A stretch of 64,000 bases of DNA from Bacteroidales bacterium (GCA_017994175.1 JAGOLH010000002.1:51839-115838), one strand, 5' to 3'. Positions 1 to 9,093 are shown, counted from the stretch's first letter. Made by a program: numbers and translations. The notes: generated by a model not told the origin, from the letters alone.

Positions 1-11
1 ATCTTTTTCAT
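1..11 (-). CDS. Start of a gene cut by the window edge
   Basis: On the minus strand the last 11 bases read ATG, two Lys codons and AT, then leave the window. An ATG followed by Lys-Lys is the usual opening of signal peptides in this window, and it lies 25 nt after the stop of the FISUMP gene, so a co-directional secreted protein is likely. Nothing else can be said about it. Confidence 0.4.
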
Positions 12-36
12 GATTCACATTTTTATTGTTTCAGAA

Positions 37-642
37 TTAGTAATTTTTAATGCAGCGAACACTATAACCATTTGTTTTCCATGAAGTGTATTGTTCAACC
101 AAATTTGTTGAGAATGTAAAACAATAAGAATATGCCATTTCATTGTCTTCAAATACGGTGGTTGATGACCATAGAATTGACGTCCACTTGAGATTGCCAA
201 ACTCATCTTTTTCGCTATTATAAAAACCTGCAGGTAATATTCCCAAGCCAGATTCATTATAGGAGTATTCAATATTTTCATCATAATAAAATGCTCCTGA
301 GGCTTTCAGTTTTGCACCGGCATTAGCGCCTCCATTATTCATAATAAGTAAGTTCCATTCGATAGCATCTGGCAGGTGCCAGCCTTCAGGGCAAGACGTC
401 ATTGCAGTTTCCCAATCGTATAAGTACCCAAACTTTTTCACGTGTTTGTCCTTGTATTCATAAGCAAAATAATTTCCGCTGTCTGGAGCAAAAGCCAGGT
501 TTTCGGCAAGCCAGGTAACATGATTAATGATAACGGTTTTGTACACTTTGCCGTCGCGGGTGTCGGTGAAGCTTCCAAACTCCTGGCAGAACCCGAACGA
601 TACAGACATAGCAAGGGCTAACAAAAGAATTGCTTTTTTCAT
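37..642 (-). CDS. Secreted FISUMP-domain protein
   Basis: A 201-residue protein with an N-terminal signal peptide (MKKAILLLALAMSVSFGFC, residues 1-19) followed by one FISUMP domain (Fibrobacter succinogenes major paralogous domain). The hallmarks are visible: a DxRDGKVYKTV start, a TWLAENLAF block, a YLYDWETAM block, SCPEGWHLPDAIEW, and a closing GYSVRCIKN. The family is common in Bacteroidota and Fibrobacteres cell-surface proteins; its biochemical role is not established. Residue 20 is Gln after Cys and no clear lipobox is present, so I infer export to the periplasm or surface rather than lipid anchoring. No T9SS sorting domain is seen. A further gene begins 25 nt downstream on the same strand. 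I see no promoter in the 97-nt gap upstream. Confidence 0.8.
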   Translation of the reverse strand: MKKAILLLALAMSVSFGFCQEFGSFTDTRDGKVYKTVIINHVTWLAENLAFAPDSGNYFAYEYKDKHVKKFGYLYDWETAMTSCPEGWHLPDAIEWNLLIMNNGGANAGAKLKASGAFYYDENIEYSYNESGLGILPAGFYNSEKDEFGNLKWTSILWSSTTVFEDNEMAYSYCFTFSTNLVEQYTSWKTNGYSVRCIKNY

Positions 643-739
643 TTTTTTCTGGTGTTATTGCTTACTTTGTTAAGGCGTCAGCACTCCTTTAATTACAATC
701 AAATGGTTTTCTGCTTTGCAGTGGAAAGAATATTTTATC

Positions 740-1570
740 TCACTTTTTAGTGAACTGATCGAGCATTTCGGGTAAACAAGTGCTAAAAACAATCCCGTCG
801 AAATGGCCGCCTTCAATTTCGATGTAGTGATATTTGATTTTTTTCTTGTCGAGCTCTTTCTTTAGCTTTTGGTGCTGCGGTACAATGAAGTCGAATTCGT
901 CTTTTGTTGCCATTGCCATATATACAAACTGATTGCTCCCTTTTTTCATGTTGCTGACAATTTCGAAAACATCGGTTCCCCGCGATTGGTAACTGTTTTC
1001 ATCGCCAAAAGCTTCGCGCACACTGCTCATGATAAAATTCAGGGGCGATTCAGGTGTAAGCGGAATATCGTAGAATGGTGCATTGATGGCTCCACACATG
1101 TCTGCAATAAAAGTAAACCGTCCCGGGTGCTTCAACCCGACAAGAAGAGCTCCGTAGCCACCCATCGAAAAGCCACCTATGCCTTGCCACGACGGGTCGG
1201 TTTTGTATTTCTTGTCGATGTACGTAAACAATTCTTCGGTCATGAAACTTTCGTATTTAGCCGTAGGATTCGAGAAAGAATTAACATACCAGTTTGTACC
1301 GGCATCTGGAGTTACTACAATAATCTGCCTGTTTTTCAGTTCAGATGGCAAATTTGTCTCAAGAAAACTATCGTTGTTGCCTCCCCACCAGTGCAACAGA
1401 TACATTACGGGATAAACCTGCGTAGTATCGTAACCAGCCGGCAGAATCACTGTGGTGGCCACTTTCCGGTTTAAAATGACAGATTCAATTGAATCTGTTG
1501 TAACTGTCTGCGCTTTAGTAAGGCTGGCAGCCAAACAGCTAATGAATAATATAAAGTAAATCTTTTTCAT
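740..1570 (-). CDS. Secreted esterase of the esterase D / antigen 85 fold
   Basis: A 276-residue alpha/beta-hydrolase with a signal peptide (residues 1 to about 20, ending in TKAQ). The nucleophile elbow GFSMGG (GxSxG) lies near residue 135, VMYLLHWWGG forms the oxyanion region, and a late GGHFD supplies the probable catalytic His; an Asp in the KDEFDF region is a candidate acid. The length and the PVMYLLH / FSMGGYGAL pattern match the PF00756 esterase family, which includes feruloyl, acetyl-xylan and S-formylglutathione esterases. The substrate cannot be read from sequence. Its start lies 4 nt after the stop of the response-regulator gene, so the two are almost surely co-transcribed, which is a possible hint that the kinase pair controls or senses something related to the esterase product. 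Confidence 0.83.
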   Translation of the reverse strand: MKKIYFILFISCLAASLTKAQTVTTDSIESVILNRKVATTVILPAGYDTTQVYPVMYLLHWWGGNNDSFLETNLPSELKNRQIIVVTPDAGTNWYVNSFSNPTAKYESFMTEELFTYIDKKYKTDPSWQGIGGFSMGGYGALLVGLKHPGRFTFIADMCGAINAPFYDIPLTPESPLNFIMSSVREAFGDENSYQSRGTDVFEIVSNMKKGSNQFVYMAMATKDEFDFIVPQHQKLKKELDKKKIKYHYIEIEGGHFDGIVFSTCLPEMLDQFTKK

Positions 1571-1574
1571 GGGC

Positions 1575-2198
1575 TTAGTGTTTATAAATTTTATTTATGG
1601 CTTCAGTTCTCGACTGAACCTGGAGTTTTTCGTAAATATTCCGAATATGTGTCCGGACAGTTTCGATGCTGATAAAAACTTTTGCAGCTATTTCCTTATA
1701 GCGGAACCCCTGTGAAAGCAGATCCAGAATTTCGCGTTCACGTTGGCTTAAAACATGTATTTCATTTGAAATTCTGGTTTTAAGACTGAATTGTTCAATT
1801 ACCCTACGGGCAATTTGCGGTGACATGGGTGAACCTCCTGAATGTATTTCAGCAATAGCCGAAATTATTTGTTCAGGCCGGGAGTTTTTCAGAAGATACC
1901 CTGTTGCGCCTGAACACAAGGATTGAAACACCGACTCATCGTCATCGAAAATGGTGAACATCACAAATTGTATTTCGGGAAATTTTGATTTTGCTGCCTC
2001 AACACATGATATTCCGTTCATGCCCGGAAGTTCTATATCCATTATTACCACTTCTGGTGTATTGACTTCCAAATCATGCAAAAAAGCCTCAGCATTAGCA
2101 TACCCTTTTACCAGCAGACAGTCAATTGCTTGCCCGACAATATTTTCGACCGATTTTCTCAGATCGTGGTCGTCTTCAACTATGCTAACTGAAATCAT
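1575..2198 (-). CDS. NarL/LuxR-type response regulator
   Basis: I place the start at the ATG at 2198 because the receiver domain begins at once there (MISVSIVEDDHDLR); the 15 codons upstream add nothing recognisable. The 207-residue protein has an N-terminal receiver domain with an acidic pair (EDD), the phospho-acceptor Asp in VVIMDIELPGMNG, a Thr in the FTIFDD block and a Lys in LLKNSRP, followed by a LuxR-type helix-turn-helix (LSQREREILDLLSQGF ... SIETVRTHIRNIYEKL) at the C-terminus. It lies 74 nt downstream of the sensor kinase on the same strand and is the obvious partner: the kinase has a HisKA_3 domain, the class that pairs with NarL-type regulators. Target genes are unknown. Confidence 0.92.
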   Translation of the reverse strand: MISVSIVEDDHDLRKSVENIVGQAIDCLLVKGYANAEAFLHDLEVNTPEVVIMDIELPGMNGISCVEAAKSKFPEIQFVMFTIFDDDESVFQSLCSGATGYLLKNSRPEQIISAIAEIHSGGSPMSPQIARRVIEQFSLKTRISNEIHVLSQREREILDLLSQGFRYKEIAAKVFISIETVRTHIRNIYEKLQVQSRTEAINKIYKH

Positions 2199-2272
2199 CG
2201 CTTTTTTTATTACAAATGTACGCTCACTAAAAACTGAATACAATACTACTTTAGTGGTAATTTTTATTTGGT

Positions 2273-5272
2273 TTATAGCGGAACTATTAATGTTACTGTT
2301 GTCCCTTTGTTCTTGGCGGAATCGAATGTAATGCTACCCCCGCAGGCTGTAGCCCGCTTATTCATGTTCCCGATGCCGGTGCTGAAAACTCCTGCTTGTT
2401 CTAAGTCAAACCCGATACCATTATCCGTAATTTGCAATCTAATTTGATTTTCAGTCAGGCTGATTTCAACAAAACACGATGTTGCCGAAGCGTGCTTTAC
2501 AATATTGTGCAATGCTTCTTTCAGGATAAGAAAAAAGTTCTGCCTTAATAAAGGCGAAATGTTTATTTCCTCATGCACCGAAGGGAAATTTATATCACAT
2601 TCTATTCCTGAATCTTCGAAGAAATTGTTACAGTAATTGCGAATATACGCCAGCAGCGAGCTGATGTTGTCGTATTTCGGATTAGTCGACCAGATGATTT
2701 CCCTGAAATCGTCGATAACCCGCCGCGAAAGCAACGAAATCTGAGTTAGCTTATTCAGAGAACTCTGACTGTCTTTAATTTCGCTTTTCAACGATTCGCT
2801 GAGCAACGATATCTTCGACAGCGATGCTCCGGCACCATCGTGAATGTCTTTCGACAATGCTGATCGTATTTTCTCAATTTCTTTTAGCTTGTTTAGCTCT
2901 TCAATTTTCTTTCGGTATTTCAGGTACAGAATAAATCTGATAATTACAGCCAGAATTGTAACGACTGCGGCAATTGCCAGTGCGATAAACCACCATGTTT
3001 GCCAAAATGGAGGCTTAATGGTAAAACGATAGGCGAGGGGTTGATTATTCCAAACACCATCGTTGTTACATGCCTTGACTAAAAATGTGTAGTCTCCGGG
3101 TTCAAGATTTGCATATTCCGCCTTGGTTTGCTCCGATACAGGCGACCAATCTTTTTCTAACCCTTGCAGCATCCATTGATACTTCACAGCATCTGGATTA
3201 GTAAAACATATAGCTTCAAATTCGAAAGTAACATGGTTCTTATCGTATGGCAGGCAAAGATTTACAGGTAAACGAAACCAAGGACTTACTGAATCGCAGA
3301 ATTTGCGGAATTCCGAACTTTCCCAGTTTACATCTTTATAAAAGAGTTTTATTTTTCGGATATTTACTATGGGCGGTTTTGTATTGGGTGTTAACTGAGA
3401 TGGATCCAGCCTGATCAATCCCTGGGTGGTCGCGAAATATAAATTCCCCTTTTTGTCGGTATTAATATTTTGTGCACCAAGCGATGACCCTATAAATCCG
3501 TCACCTTTCCCGTAATATTTAATTGATGAAACCGAACCATCCTGTGTAAACGAAATCAAATCAAAACCCTGATTGTAGCCGGCGTACATATTTCCCTTGT
3601 TGTCGAAGCCAAGAGAAACATAGTAACCTGATGAAAGTCCGTCTTCAGTAGTCAATAACCGCTGTCCGTGGGTATCGACAAGCAGAAGACCACCGTACAA
3701 AGCAATCCAGACACGGTTCCATTTGTCAACAGCGATATCATCAGGGCTTATACTGTTCTTGGGATAGGTTGTATAGGAGTACATTTTTCCATCCCATTTA
3801 ATATATCCGGCATTTGCAGCAAACCATACATTCCCGATATTGTCGCTTGTAATACTCAGTATAGTCCCTGCTTCGGCACCTATTTCTTCAGCACTTACTA
3901 CAGCAGAGGTTTTTCCATCGAATCGTATCAGGGAACTGCCATTGGCTGAAAACCAAATGTATTTGCCATCATTATACGCGATATACGGAATTACATCGCT
4001 TTCCAGATCAAACATGTTGTTCAATTGATAACCATTACTGCTGTTAGCATCAAAAAGGCCCTGATATGTAAGCACTATTACCTGATGCTCGTTGGTTTCG
4101 AAAAATCCCAAAGTTTCACGATTGTCGGGTGCATCAATATATAGAATTTCGGAGCCGTTAAATTTGCAAACCTGATCTGTTGGAGTAGAGAACCAGATGT
4201 TACCCTGTGAGTCTTTAAAATTAAAGTAAACTTTCGATGATTTCAATCCATCTTTTTCGTTAAGGCATATGAATTTTTCCCCCATAAATTTTATTAGCCC
4301 GAGCCCCCTTGTAGCCAACCAAATGTTATTTTCGTTATCCTCCGTGACCCAAAAAACAAGCTCGATGGGCAAACCGTTTTGCTCATTAAAATGCTTGACC
4401 TCACCATTGCTGCTTACTCGCCATAATCCAAACTCTGAAGGAACCCAGAGGTTGTTTTCATGATCCTCACAAACCCCCGATAAAAACCAATACCCAACTT
4501 CAGCAGGCATATCGAGATAGGTGATTACTCCATTTTGAAGGGTGAAAATAGAAAGCTTCTGGATTTTAGCGTCAAACGACAGAAAAAACTGGGTGTGATC
4601 GGCAGTTTCATAAAACAGATTTAACCAATTCTCCGATACTTCAGCCGGGACCCCGGGATTGTATTCATTCAGCACGGTGTCGTTTACTATGTACATGTTC
4701 CCCAAGGTATTTACTATGATATCCCCGTCTCCATTTTTTACGACCGAAAGCAATAACGATTCAGGTGCATTTAGAAAAGGGTTCACGGGAGTGATATCAT
4801 GAAACCGGTTGTTTTCGAAATACAATAACTGTCGGGTTTCATCAGCATTCCATAAAGCAATCCAGAGTCGCCCTTTTTTATCGAAGGCAGTGGAAGCCCA
4901 TTGCCCGGGTAATGCAAGACCATCTTTTGATGTGTAGTTGGTAAATTTTAGTCCGTCGTAAATACTGATGCATTTCAGGCTTAGAATCATTAACCTGCCG
5001 TCGGGCAATTCGACTATGCTACCTGTATTGTTATCACCAAGGCCGTCTTTTTCGGTATAGTTGTCAAATGTATTCCCATTGAACCTGTAAATTCCATTGC
5101 CCATAGTGGTAGCCCAAAGATATCCCCGGCTGTCCTGAATTATTTTTGTAACATCATTCGACTTCAGCCCTTGATCGGCGCCAAACTCCCAAAACTGATA
5201 TTGCTGGGCGTTTAAAGTTACAGATTTAATTATCAGAATTATAAATAAAACATTGAACTTCATGCGATTCAT
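2273..5272 (-). CDS. Sensor histidine kinase with periplasmic regulator-propeller domain
   Basis: A 999-residue kinase. After a signal peptide or anchor (residues 1-22) come many Reg_prop blades (pattern D..G.lW..T...GlyrF, such as DSRGYLWATTMGNGIYRF) over roughly 700 residues, then a Y_Y_Y domain (NLEPGDYTFLVKACNNDG) and one transmembrane helix at about 761-784. The cytoplasmic part has a HisKA_3 dimerisation domain with phospho-acceptor His811 (KDIHDGAGASLSKI) and a HATPase_c domain with an N-box (KEALHNIVKHA) and G-boxes (ITDNGIGFD, STGIGNMNKRA, KGTTVTLI). There is no receiver or AraC domain, so it is a classical kinase and not a hybrid two-component system of the Bacteroides polysaccharide type. 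A second ATG three codons in is an equally possible start. The ligand is unknown. Confidence 0.93.
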   Translation of the reverse strand: MNRMKFNVLFIILIIKSVTLNAQQYQFWEFGADQGLKSNDVTKIIQDSRGYLWATTMGNGIYRFNGNTFDNYTEKDGLGDNNTGSIVELPDGRLMILSLKCISIYDGLKFTNYTSKDGLALPGQWASTAFDKKGRLWIALWNADETRQLLYFENNRFHDITPVNPFLNAPESLLLSVVKNGDGDIIVNTLGNMYIVNDTVLNEYNPGVPAEVSENWLNLFYETADHTQFFLSFDAKIQKLSIFTLQNGVITYLDMPAEVGYWFLSGVCEDHENNLWVPSEFGLWRVSSNGEVKHFNEQNGLPIELVFWVTEDNENNIWLATRGLGLIKFMGEKFICLNEKDGLKSSKVYFNFKDSQGNIWFSTPTDQVCKFNGSEILYIDAPDNRETLGFFETNEHQVIVLTYQGLFDANSSNGYQLNNMFDLESDVIPYIAYNDGKYIWFSANGSSLIRFDGKTSAVVSAEEIGAEAGTILSITSDNIGNVWFAANAGYIKWDGKMYSYTTYPKNSISPDDIAVDKWNRVWIALYGGLLLVDTHGQRLLTTEDGLSSGYYVSLGFDNKGNMYAGYNQGFDLISFTQDGSVSSIKYYGKGDGFIGSSLGAQNINTDKKGNLYFATTQGLIRLDPSQLTPNTKPPIVNIRKIKLFYKDVNWESSEFRKFCDSVSPWFRLPVNLCLPYDKNHVTFEFEAICFTNPDAVKYQWMLQGLEKDWSPVSEQTKAEYANLEPGDYTFLVKACNNDGVWNNQPLAYRFTIKPPFWQTWWFIALAIAAVVTILAVIIRFILYLKYRKKIEELNKLKEIEKIRSALSKDIHDGAGASLSKISLLSESLKSEIKDSQSSLNKLTQISLLSRRVIDDFREIIWSTNPKYDNISSLLAYIRNYCNNFFEDSGIECDINFPSVHEEINISPLLRQNFFLILKEALHNIVKHASATSCFVEISLTENQIRLQITDNGIGFDLEQAGVFSTGIGNMNKRATACGGSITFDSAKNKGTTVTLIVPL

Positions 5273-5474
5273 GCCCTGAAATATTATTTTTTGTCGAAGA
5301 TAATGATATTATTTGTTGAATTCTAATATATAAAGGCTAAGTTGTTTTTTAAACTTTAAAATGTGTATGAATATCACTGATTAATATCATTTTGCCTGTT
5401 GATTAATACTATAGATAGCATATTCGTTTGTATTGCTAATTAATTTTTGTATTTTGTCTCGATAATTCAAAGAG

Positions 5475-6152
5475 ATGAACCATAACTGCAGTTTTTGCGA
5501 ACATAAATCGGCTGCTGCTCACAAACTGAATAATGATGAACTGTCTGCTTTGTCAGCCAACTGTCTTACGGTGAAGTTTAAAAAAGGAGACAATATCATT
5601 CGTCAGGGCACATATTCAACCAATGTAGCCTACCTGAAAAGCGGGCTCGTGAAAATTCATATGGAAGGACCCTATCACACGCAGGTAGTGCGTATTGTGA
5701 AACCCCGCAATTATCTTGGCCTGCCCACTACTTTCGGCGATAAAATCAATCAGTACTCGGTTACTGCGATTGAGTTTTCAGAAGTGTGCTTTATCGATAT
5801 TACCACATTCAGGGATTTACTCAACAACAGCCCGGCATTCTCCAACCAAATACTGATAGAGCTTTGCAGGGGTGAACTCGAATCGTACCAGAAATGCGTA
5901 AACCGCACTCAAAAGCAGGTTCGCGCTAAAGTTGCCGATGTATTGCTAGATTTCTGCGAAAATATTTATAAATCAAATTCATTTCAGTTGAATATCACTC
6001 AGGAAGATATTGGTAACCTTGTTGATGCCACAAGAGAAAGTGTATCAAGGATTTGGAATGAGTTTATAAAGGATGATATCATCAGGGTTGATGGAAAAAC
6101 CATAGAAATTGTCAATATTGCTAACCTGAAAAATATCAGCCGTAAAGGTTAA
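5475..6152 (+). CDS. Crp/Fnr family transcriptional regulator
   Basis: A 225-residue regulator with an N-terminal cyclic-nucleotide-binding-like beta-roll (residues about 25-135, with KKGDNIIRQGTYSTNVAYLKSGLVKIH) and a C-terminal Crp-type winged helix with the recognition-helix pattern NITQEDIGNLVDATRESVSRIW. Cys5-x2-Cys8 at the N-terminus plus Cys30 recall the N-terminal cysteines of FNR-like proteins, but I cannot show an iron-sulfur cluster. It is divergent from the sensor kinase gene across a 202-bp region, and a membrane glycosyltransferase-like gene starts 6 nt after its stop. A weak promoter-like TTG (5428-5430) with TATTTTG (5450-5456) lies just upstream; it is one base short of the consensus. 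Confidence 0.9.
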   Translation: MNHNCSFCEHKSAAAHKLNNDELSALSANCLTVKFKKGDNIIRQGTYSTNVAYLKSGLVKIHMEGPYHTQVVRIVKPRNYLGLPTTFGDKINQYSVTAIEFSEVCFIDITTFRDLLNNSPAFSNQILIELCRGELESYQKCVNRTQKQVRAKVADVLLDFCENIYKSNSFQLNITQEDIGNLVDATRESVSRIWNEFIKDDIIRVDGKTIEIVNIANLKNISRKG

Positions 6153-6158
6153 AGCCCA

Positions 6159-7397
6159 ATGACAGTTCATTTTACATCAGGTATCCGAAGCAAATGGATG
6201 CAGCTTACAGTGTACGACAAAAAACACCCTGTTGTTCTAATACTGCTTGTTGCAATTCCAGTACTGTTGTGGTTTGGTTATCTGAATATTATGAACTGGA
6301 CCGATGGAAGCATTTCGAATGGCATTCCCGGATTAAAATTCTGGCTCGACAGTGAACGATATATCGATGGAGCGACCAGTATTGCACATGGTATGCCGTT
6401 GCAGGGAAGGGAAATACAGTTCACAGGTTATATGCTCCTGATTGCATTGGTTCAAAGCCTGCACCTTCCTTTATCGGTTATGGCAGTAATCCAGATTGCT
6501 ATTGCATTGCTGGCAGCGGTGGCGCTGTACGATTCGTGTCGGTTGCTTTCGGGGTCGCGCATTGCGGGATTGTTTGCTGCAGCATTGTTTTTGTGCAACC
6601 CATTTATAGCGAGATGGCATATTTATATAATGACCGAATCGCTTTACACATCTCTGATAGTGCTTTGCTTCTGGTCGCTGTTGCGGCTGCTTATAAGGAA
6701 AAAACCCGTTGATTATATTGTGTCAGCAATTTTTCTGATTTCTGCCATGTTTGTGCGACCGAACGGCTGGATATTGTTACCTGTGTTCTTCATTGTGTAT
6801 TTATACTCTTTCAATCTCAAAAAATGGGTGTTCATAATATCGGTTTTCGCAACAATTGTGGCATTTACGCTGACAATGGCGAAAGTTCCGGTTTTCAGAA
6901 GCTCTGTTCAGATTACTACTCCTGTTGAAAACCTGCAAAAAGGTATTACTGTTTGGGGTCACGGTGAGTTGAGTTTAAAAATGCCTCAGGATAAGGATAT
7001 TGATAAAACCCAATGGACTTCGGGTTGGAAGTACATTGCTAGGCATCCATGGGTGAGCTTCAAACTGGCTGCTGCAAGAGCTGGATATTCCCTAATTCAC
7101 ATCAGACCTTACCACAGTACTGCTTATACATGGCATGTGGCTTTGTGGGTATTTCCGGCATATTTGCTTGCACTGATCGCGTTTATTGGCTATCGTAGAA
7201 AAACAGCTGTTTATGTTGCTTTAATGATCATTTTAGGACACTTGCTGGTAGTAGCACTTAGCTATGCTGAGCACGACTCGAGGTTCGACATTTATATATT
7301 GCCGGTTTTTTATATTTTTGCAGGACTTGGTCTATTGGAGCTACTGAAAAAAGTAAGTTCTTTAATTTCCCCGAAAGTCGACCAAGCTAAATTATAA
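6159..7397 (+). CDS. Membrane glycosyltransferase-like protein (GT39/ArnT-like)
   Basis: A 412-residue polytopic membrane protein with about ten hydrophobic segments. An acidic motif (DSERY) follows the first transmembrane helix, and a second acidic site (MTESLYT) lies in a later loop; this arrangement is typical of GT-C-fold transferases that use polyprenyl-phosphate sugars (the GT39/GT83/PMT_2 superfamily). The C-terminal half holds a soluble stretch of about 70 residues followed by more helices (YAEHDSRFDIYILP). It is 6 nt downstream of the Crp/Fnr-type regulator and probably co-transcribed. The donor and acceptor are unknown; transfer to protein or lipid at the outer face of the inner membrane would be the family expectation. 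Confidence 0.6.
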   Translation: MTVHFTSGIRSKWMQLTVYDKKHPVVLILLVAIPVLLWFGYLNIMNWTDGSISNGIPGLKFWLDSERYIDGATSIAHGMPLQGREIQFTGYMLLIALVQSLHLPLSVMAVIQIAIALLAAVALYDSCRLLSGSRIAGLFAAALFLCNPFIARWHIYIMTESLYTSLIVLCFWSLLRLLIRKKPVDYIVSAIFLISAMFVRPNGWILLPVFFIVYLYSFNLKKWVFIISVFATIVAFTLTMAKVPVFRSSVQITTPVENLQKGITVWGHGELSLKMPQDKDIDKTQWTSGWKYIARHPWVSFKLAAARAGYSLIHIRPYHSTAYTWHVALWVFPAYLLALIAFIGYRRKTAVYVALMIILGHLLVVALSYAEHDSRFDIYILPVFYIFAGLGLLELLKKVSSLISPKVDQAKL

Positions 7398-7440
7398 ATT
7401 GCTCACGTAAGAAGGCTTCAGATAAATCGCAGTAAATATA

Positions 7441-7469
7441 TTGTTTTTGAGTACTAAAATCTACTTTTG
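7441..7469 (+). promoter_or_regulatory. Bacteroidota-type promoter
   Basis: TTG at 7441-7443, an 18-bp spacer, then TACTTTTG at 7462-7469, a full match to TTG-N17-20-TAnnTTTG. It sits 21 bp before the ATG at 7491, so transcription would start between the two. It also argues against the TTG at 7467 as the translation start of the next gene. Confidence 0.6.
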
Positions 7470-7490
7470 TATTTCATAGCCCTTGTTAAT

Positions 7491-8360
7491 ATGAGAAAAA
7501 TATTTGACAGATTAATAGTTTTTGTTGGAAGCCTTGAAATTAAAAAAGATCAATTGTCGTTTGACTTGAGCATCCTGTTTAGTATCGTTTTTTATCAAAT
7601 CCTTACAAAAGTTGCGGGAAAAACTGTAACACAGATGTTAAGCCCAGCAGCAACCTTGTTCTTGTGTATGTTTTTTCTACTGATTTTATCGATGAGTTGC
7701 GGGTATTTGCACATGCTTTATGCCCGACAAAGGCGGATATGGGGTTATTTAACTATACTCGTTACGGTATTCCTCATGATGTTCCCACTGACGGTTATGA
7801 GTAGAATTGCTGATGCCGGCGATTTGGGGATGATAGCAACATTCTTGACGGGAACTGGTTTTGTCATGGGGCGCATCATAGCCCCCGATAAAATGGCATT
7901 AACCATTAAGCGATATGTTTTGTTGCTGCTGCTTGTTCCTGCTTCGGTCGGTTTGATTTTCTGGATGATAAGTTTCACAGGAGACGAGGGTTATAAAGGA
8001 GTACTGATATGTGTTTTGGGCTTTGCCGCAGTGGCTGGCTTGGGATTTATTATCCACAAATTATTCTCCCGAAGCGAGACAGCTTTAAACAATTTCTTTT
8101 TATCGCCCAATGCGAAAGGTATTGCAAAGTTCCTGATTTATTTTTTCTGGTGCGTGGCAGCCTTTGCTATATGCACTTGGCAGGAAGTACTTACTGATGC
8201 ACCACAGGATTCCGGATTCTACCGGATATTTATCCTAACACTTTCAGGTATTATTCCCTACCGCATTCTTTGGGCTTTTATCCCACCCCGAAAGCTGGCG
8301 ACAACCATTATTGCAACAGTTGTGCTGGTTATTAACATGCTTTTTGTTTACATGGGGTGA
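7491..8360 (+). CDS. Unknown multi-pass membrane protein
   Basis: I do not recognise this protein. The 289 residues contain about seven or eight strongly hydrophobic helices and short loops; an amphipathic N-terminus of about 25 residues precedes the first helix, and a soluble loop near residues 185-205 (FSRSETALNNFFLSPNA) separates two halves. No catalytic motif is visible. I use the ATG at 7491 because an upstream TTG at 7467 overlaps the -7 element of a strong promoter match. The gene stands alone, 37 nt before the convergent end of the sirtuin gene, so context gives no clue to function. Confidence 0.7.
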   Translation: MRKIFDRLIVFVGSLEIKKDQLSFDLSILFSIVFYQILTKVAGKTVTQMLSPAATLFLCMFFLLILSMSCGYLHMLYARQRRIWGYLTILVTVFLMMFPLTVMSRIADAGDLGMIATFLTGTGFVMGRIIAPDKMALTIKRYVLLLLLVPASVGLIFWMISFTGDEGYKGVLICVLGFAAVAGLGFIIHKLFSRSETALNNFFLSPNAKGIAKFLIYFFWCVAAFAICTWQEVLTDAPQDSGFYRIFILTLSGIIPYRILWAFIPPRKLATTIIATVVLVINMLFVYMG

Positions 8361-8397
8361 CATAAATTAAATAAAGACTTAAATACTACTTGCGGTT

Positions 8398-9093
8398 TTA
8401 CAGTTTAATATCGGGCAGCGACGTAAACAGTTGCATCCCTATAGTTGCATTTTCTTTAATCACTTTAAAACGGTAAAACGAAGGAATAAATACATTATTT
8501 GGATCGATAAGAAATCGCAGGCAATGCTCTGGGATGTATTCAATCAATGAGGCTGCCGGATACACCTGCAGACCGGTTCCAACCACCAGAAATATATCGG
8601 CAGTTCTCACGATCTCAACGGCATCTTCTATCAATGGAACAGCTTCTCCAAACCATACAATGTGTGGTCGCAGCTGAGAGCCCAGCGGACAGAGGTCACC
8701 TACATTCAATTCAGTCCCATTGATATCGACCACAATTTCGGGATTTGCCGTGCTGCGCGCTTTTTTTATTTCACCGTGGAGATGTAAAACCCATGTACTG
8801 CCTGCTCTTTCGTGCAAATCATCGATGTTTTGAGTTATTATTTGAACATTATAAATTTTTTCGAGCTGTACCAGAATTTTATGCGCTTCGTTGGGCTGCG
8901 CCCGAGCTACATTCTTACGCCGCTGATTATAAAAATCCAGCACAAGGGCTTTGTTTTTTTTCCACCCTTCAGGTGATGCTACTTCTTCGATTTTATGGTT
9001 TTCCCAAAGGCCTCCCGAATCTCTGAAAGTACTGATTCCGCTCTCTGCGCTTATGCCTGCACCTGTTAGTACAACCAGTTTTTTCTTTTTCAT
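8398..9093 (-). CDS. Sir2-family NAD-dependent protein deacylase lacking zinc cysteines
   Basis: A 231-residue sirtuin. The NAD-binding motifs are intact: GAGISAESGIS (11-21), TQNIDDLH (87-94), catalytic His106 in HLHGE, FGEAVP after it, and VVGTGLQVYPAA. The start is the ATG at 9093, as the 25 codons upstream are hydrophobic non-homologous sequence. Tyr55 and Arg58 (FYNQRR) match the YxxR pair that binds succinyl or malonyl lysine in class III sirtuins such as CobB and SIRT5, so a desuccinylase/deacetylase role is inferred. The segment between HLHGE and RPHIVWFGE, where two CxxC pairs usually hold zinc, contains one Cys only (Cys135), so the structural zinc site is missing. Usual CobB length is similar or slightly longer. 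It is a single-gene unit on the minus strand. Confidence 0.9.
   Translation of the reverse strand: MKKKKLVVLTGAGISAESGISTFRDSGGLWENHKIEEVASPEGWKKNKALVLDFYNQRRKNVARAQPNEAHKILVQLEKIYNVQIITQNIDDLHERAGSTWVLHLHGEIKKARSTANPEIVVDINGTELNVGDLCPLGSQLRPHIVWFGEAVPLIEDAVEIVRTADIFLVVGTGLQVYPAASLIEYIPEHCLRFLIDPNNVFIPSFYRFKVIKENATIGMQLFTSLPDIKL

Noticed and set aside
869..1474. A 201-codon plus-strand frame opposite the esterase gene
   Set aside because: It is the antisense shadow of a clear esterase; composition and motifs support only the minus strand.
5378..5408. Direct repeat TGATTAATA at 5378 and 5400 as a Crp/Fnr site
   Set aside because: Two 9-mers 22 bp apart in AT-rich DNA; neither resembles TGTGA-N6-TCACA, so chance is likely.
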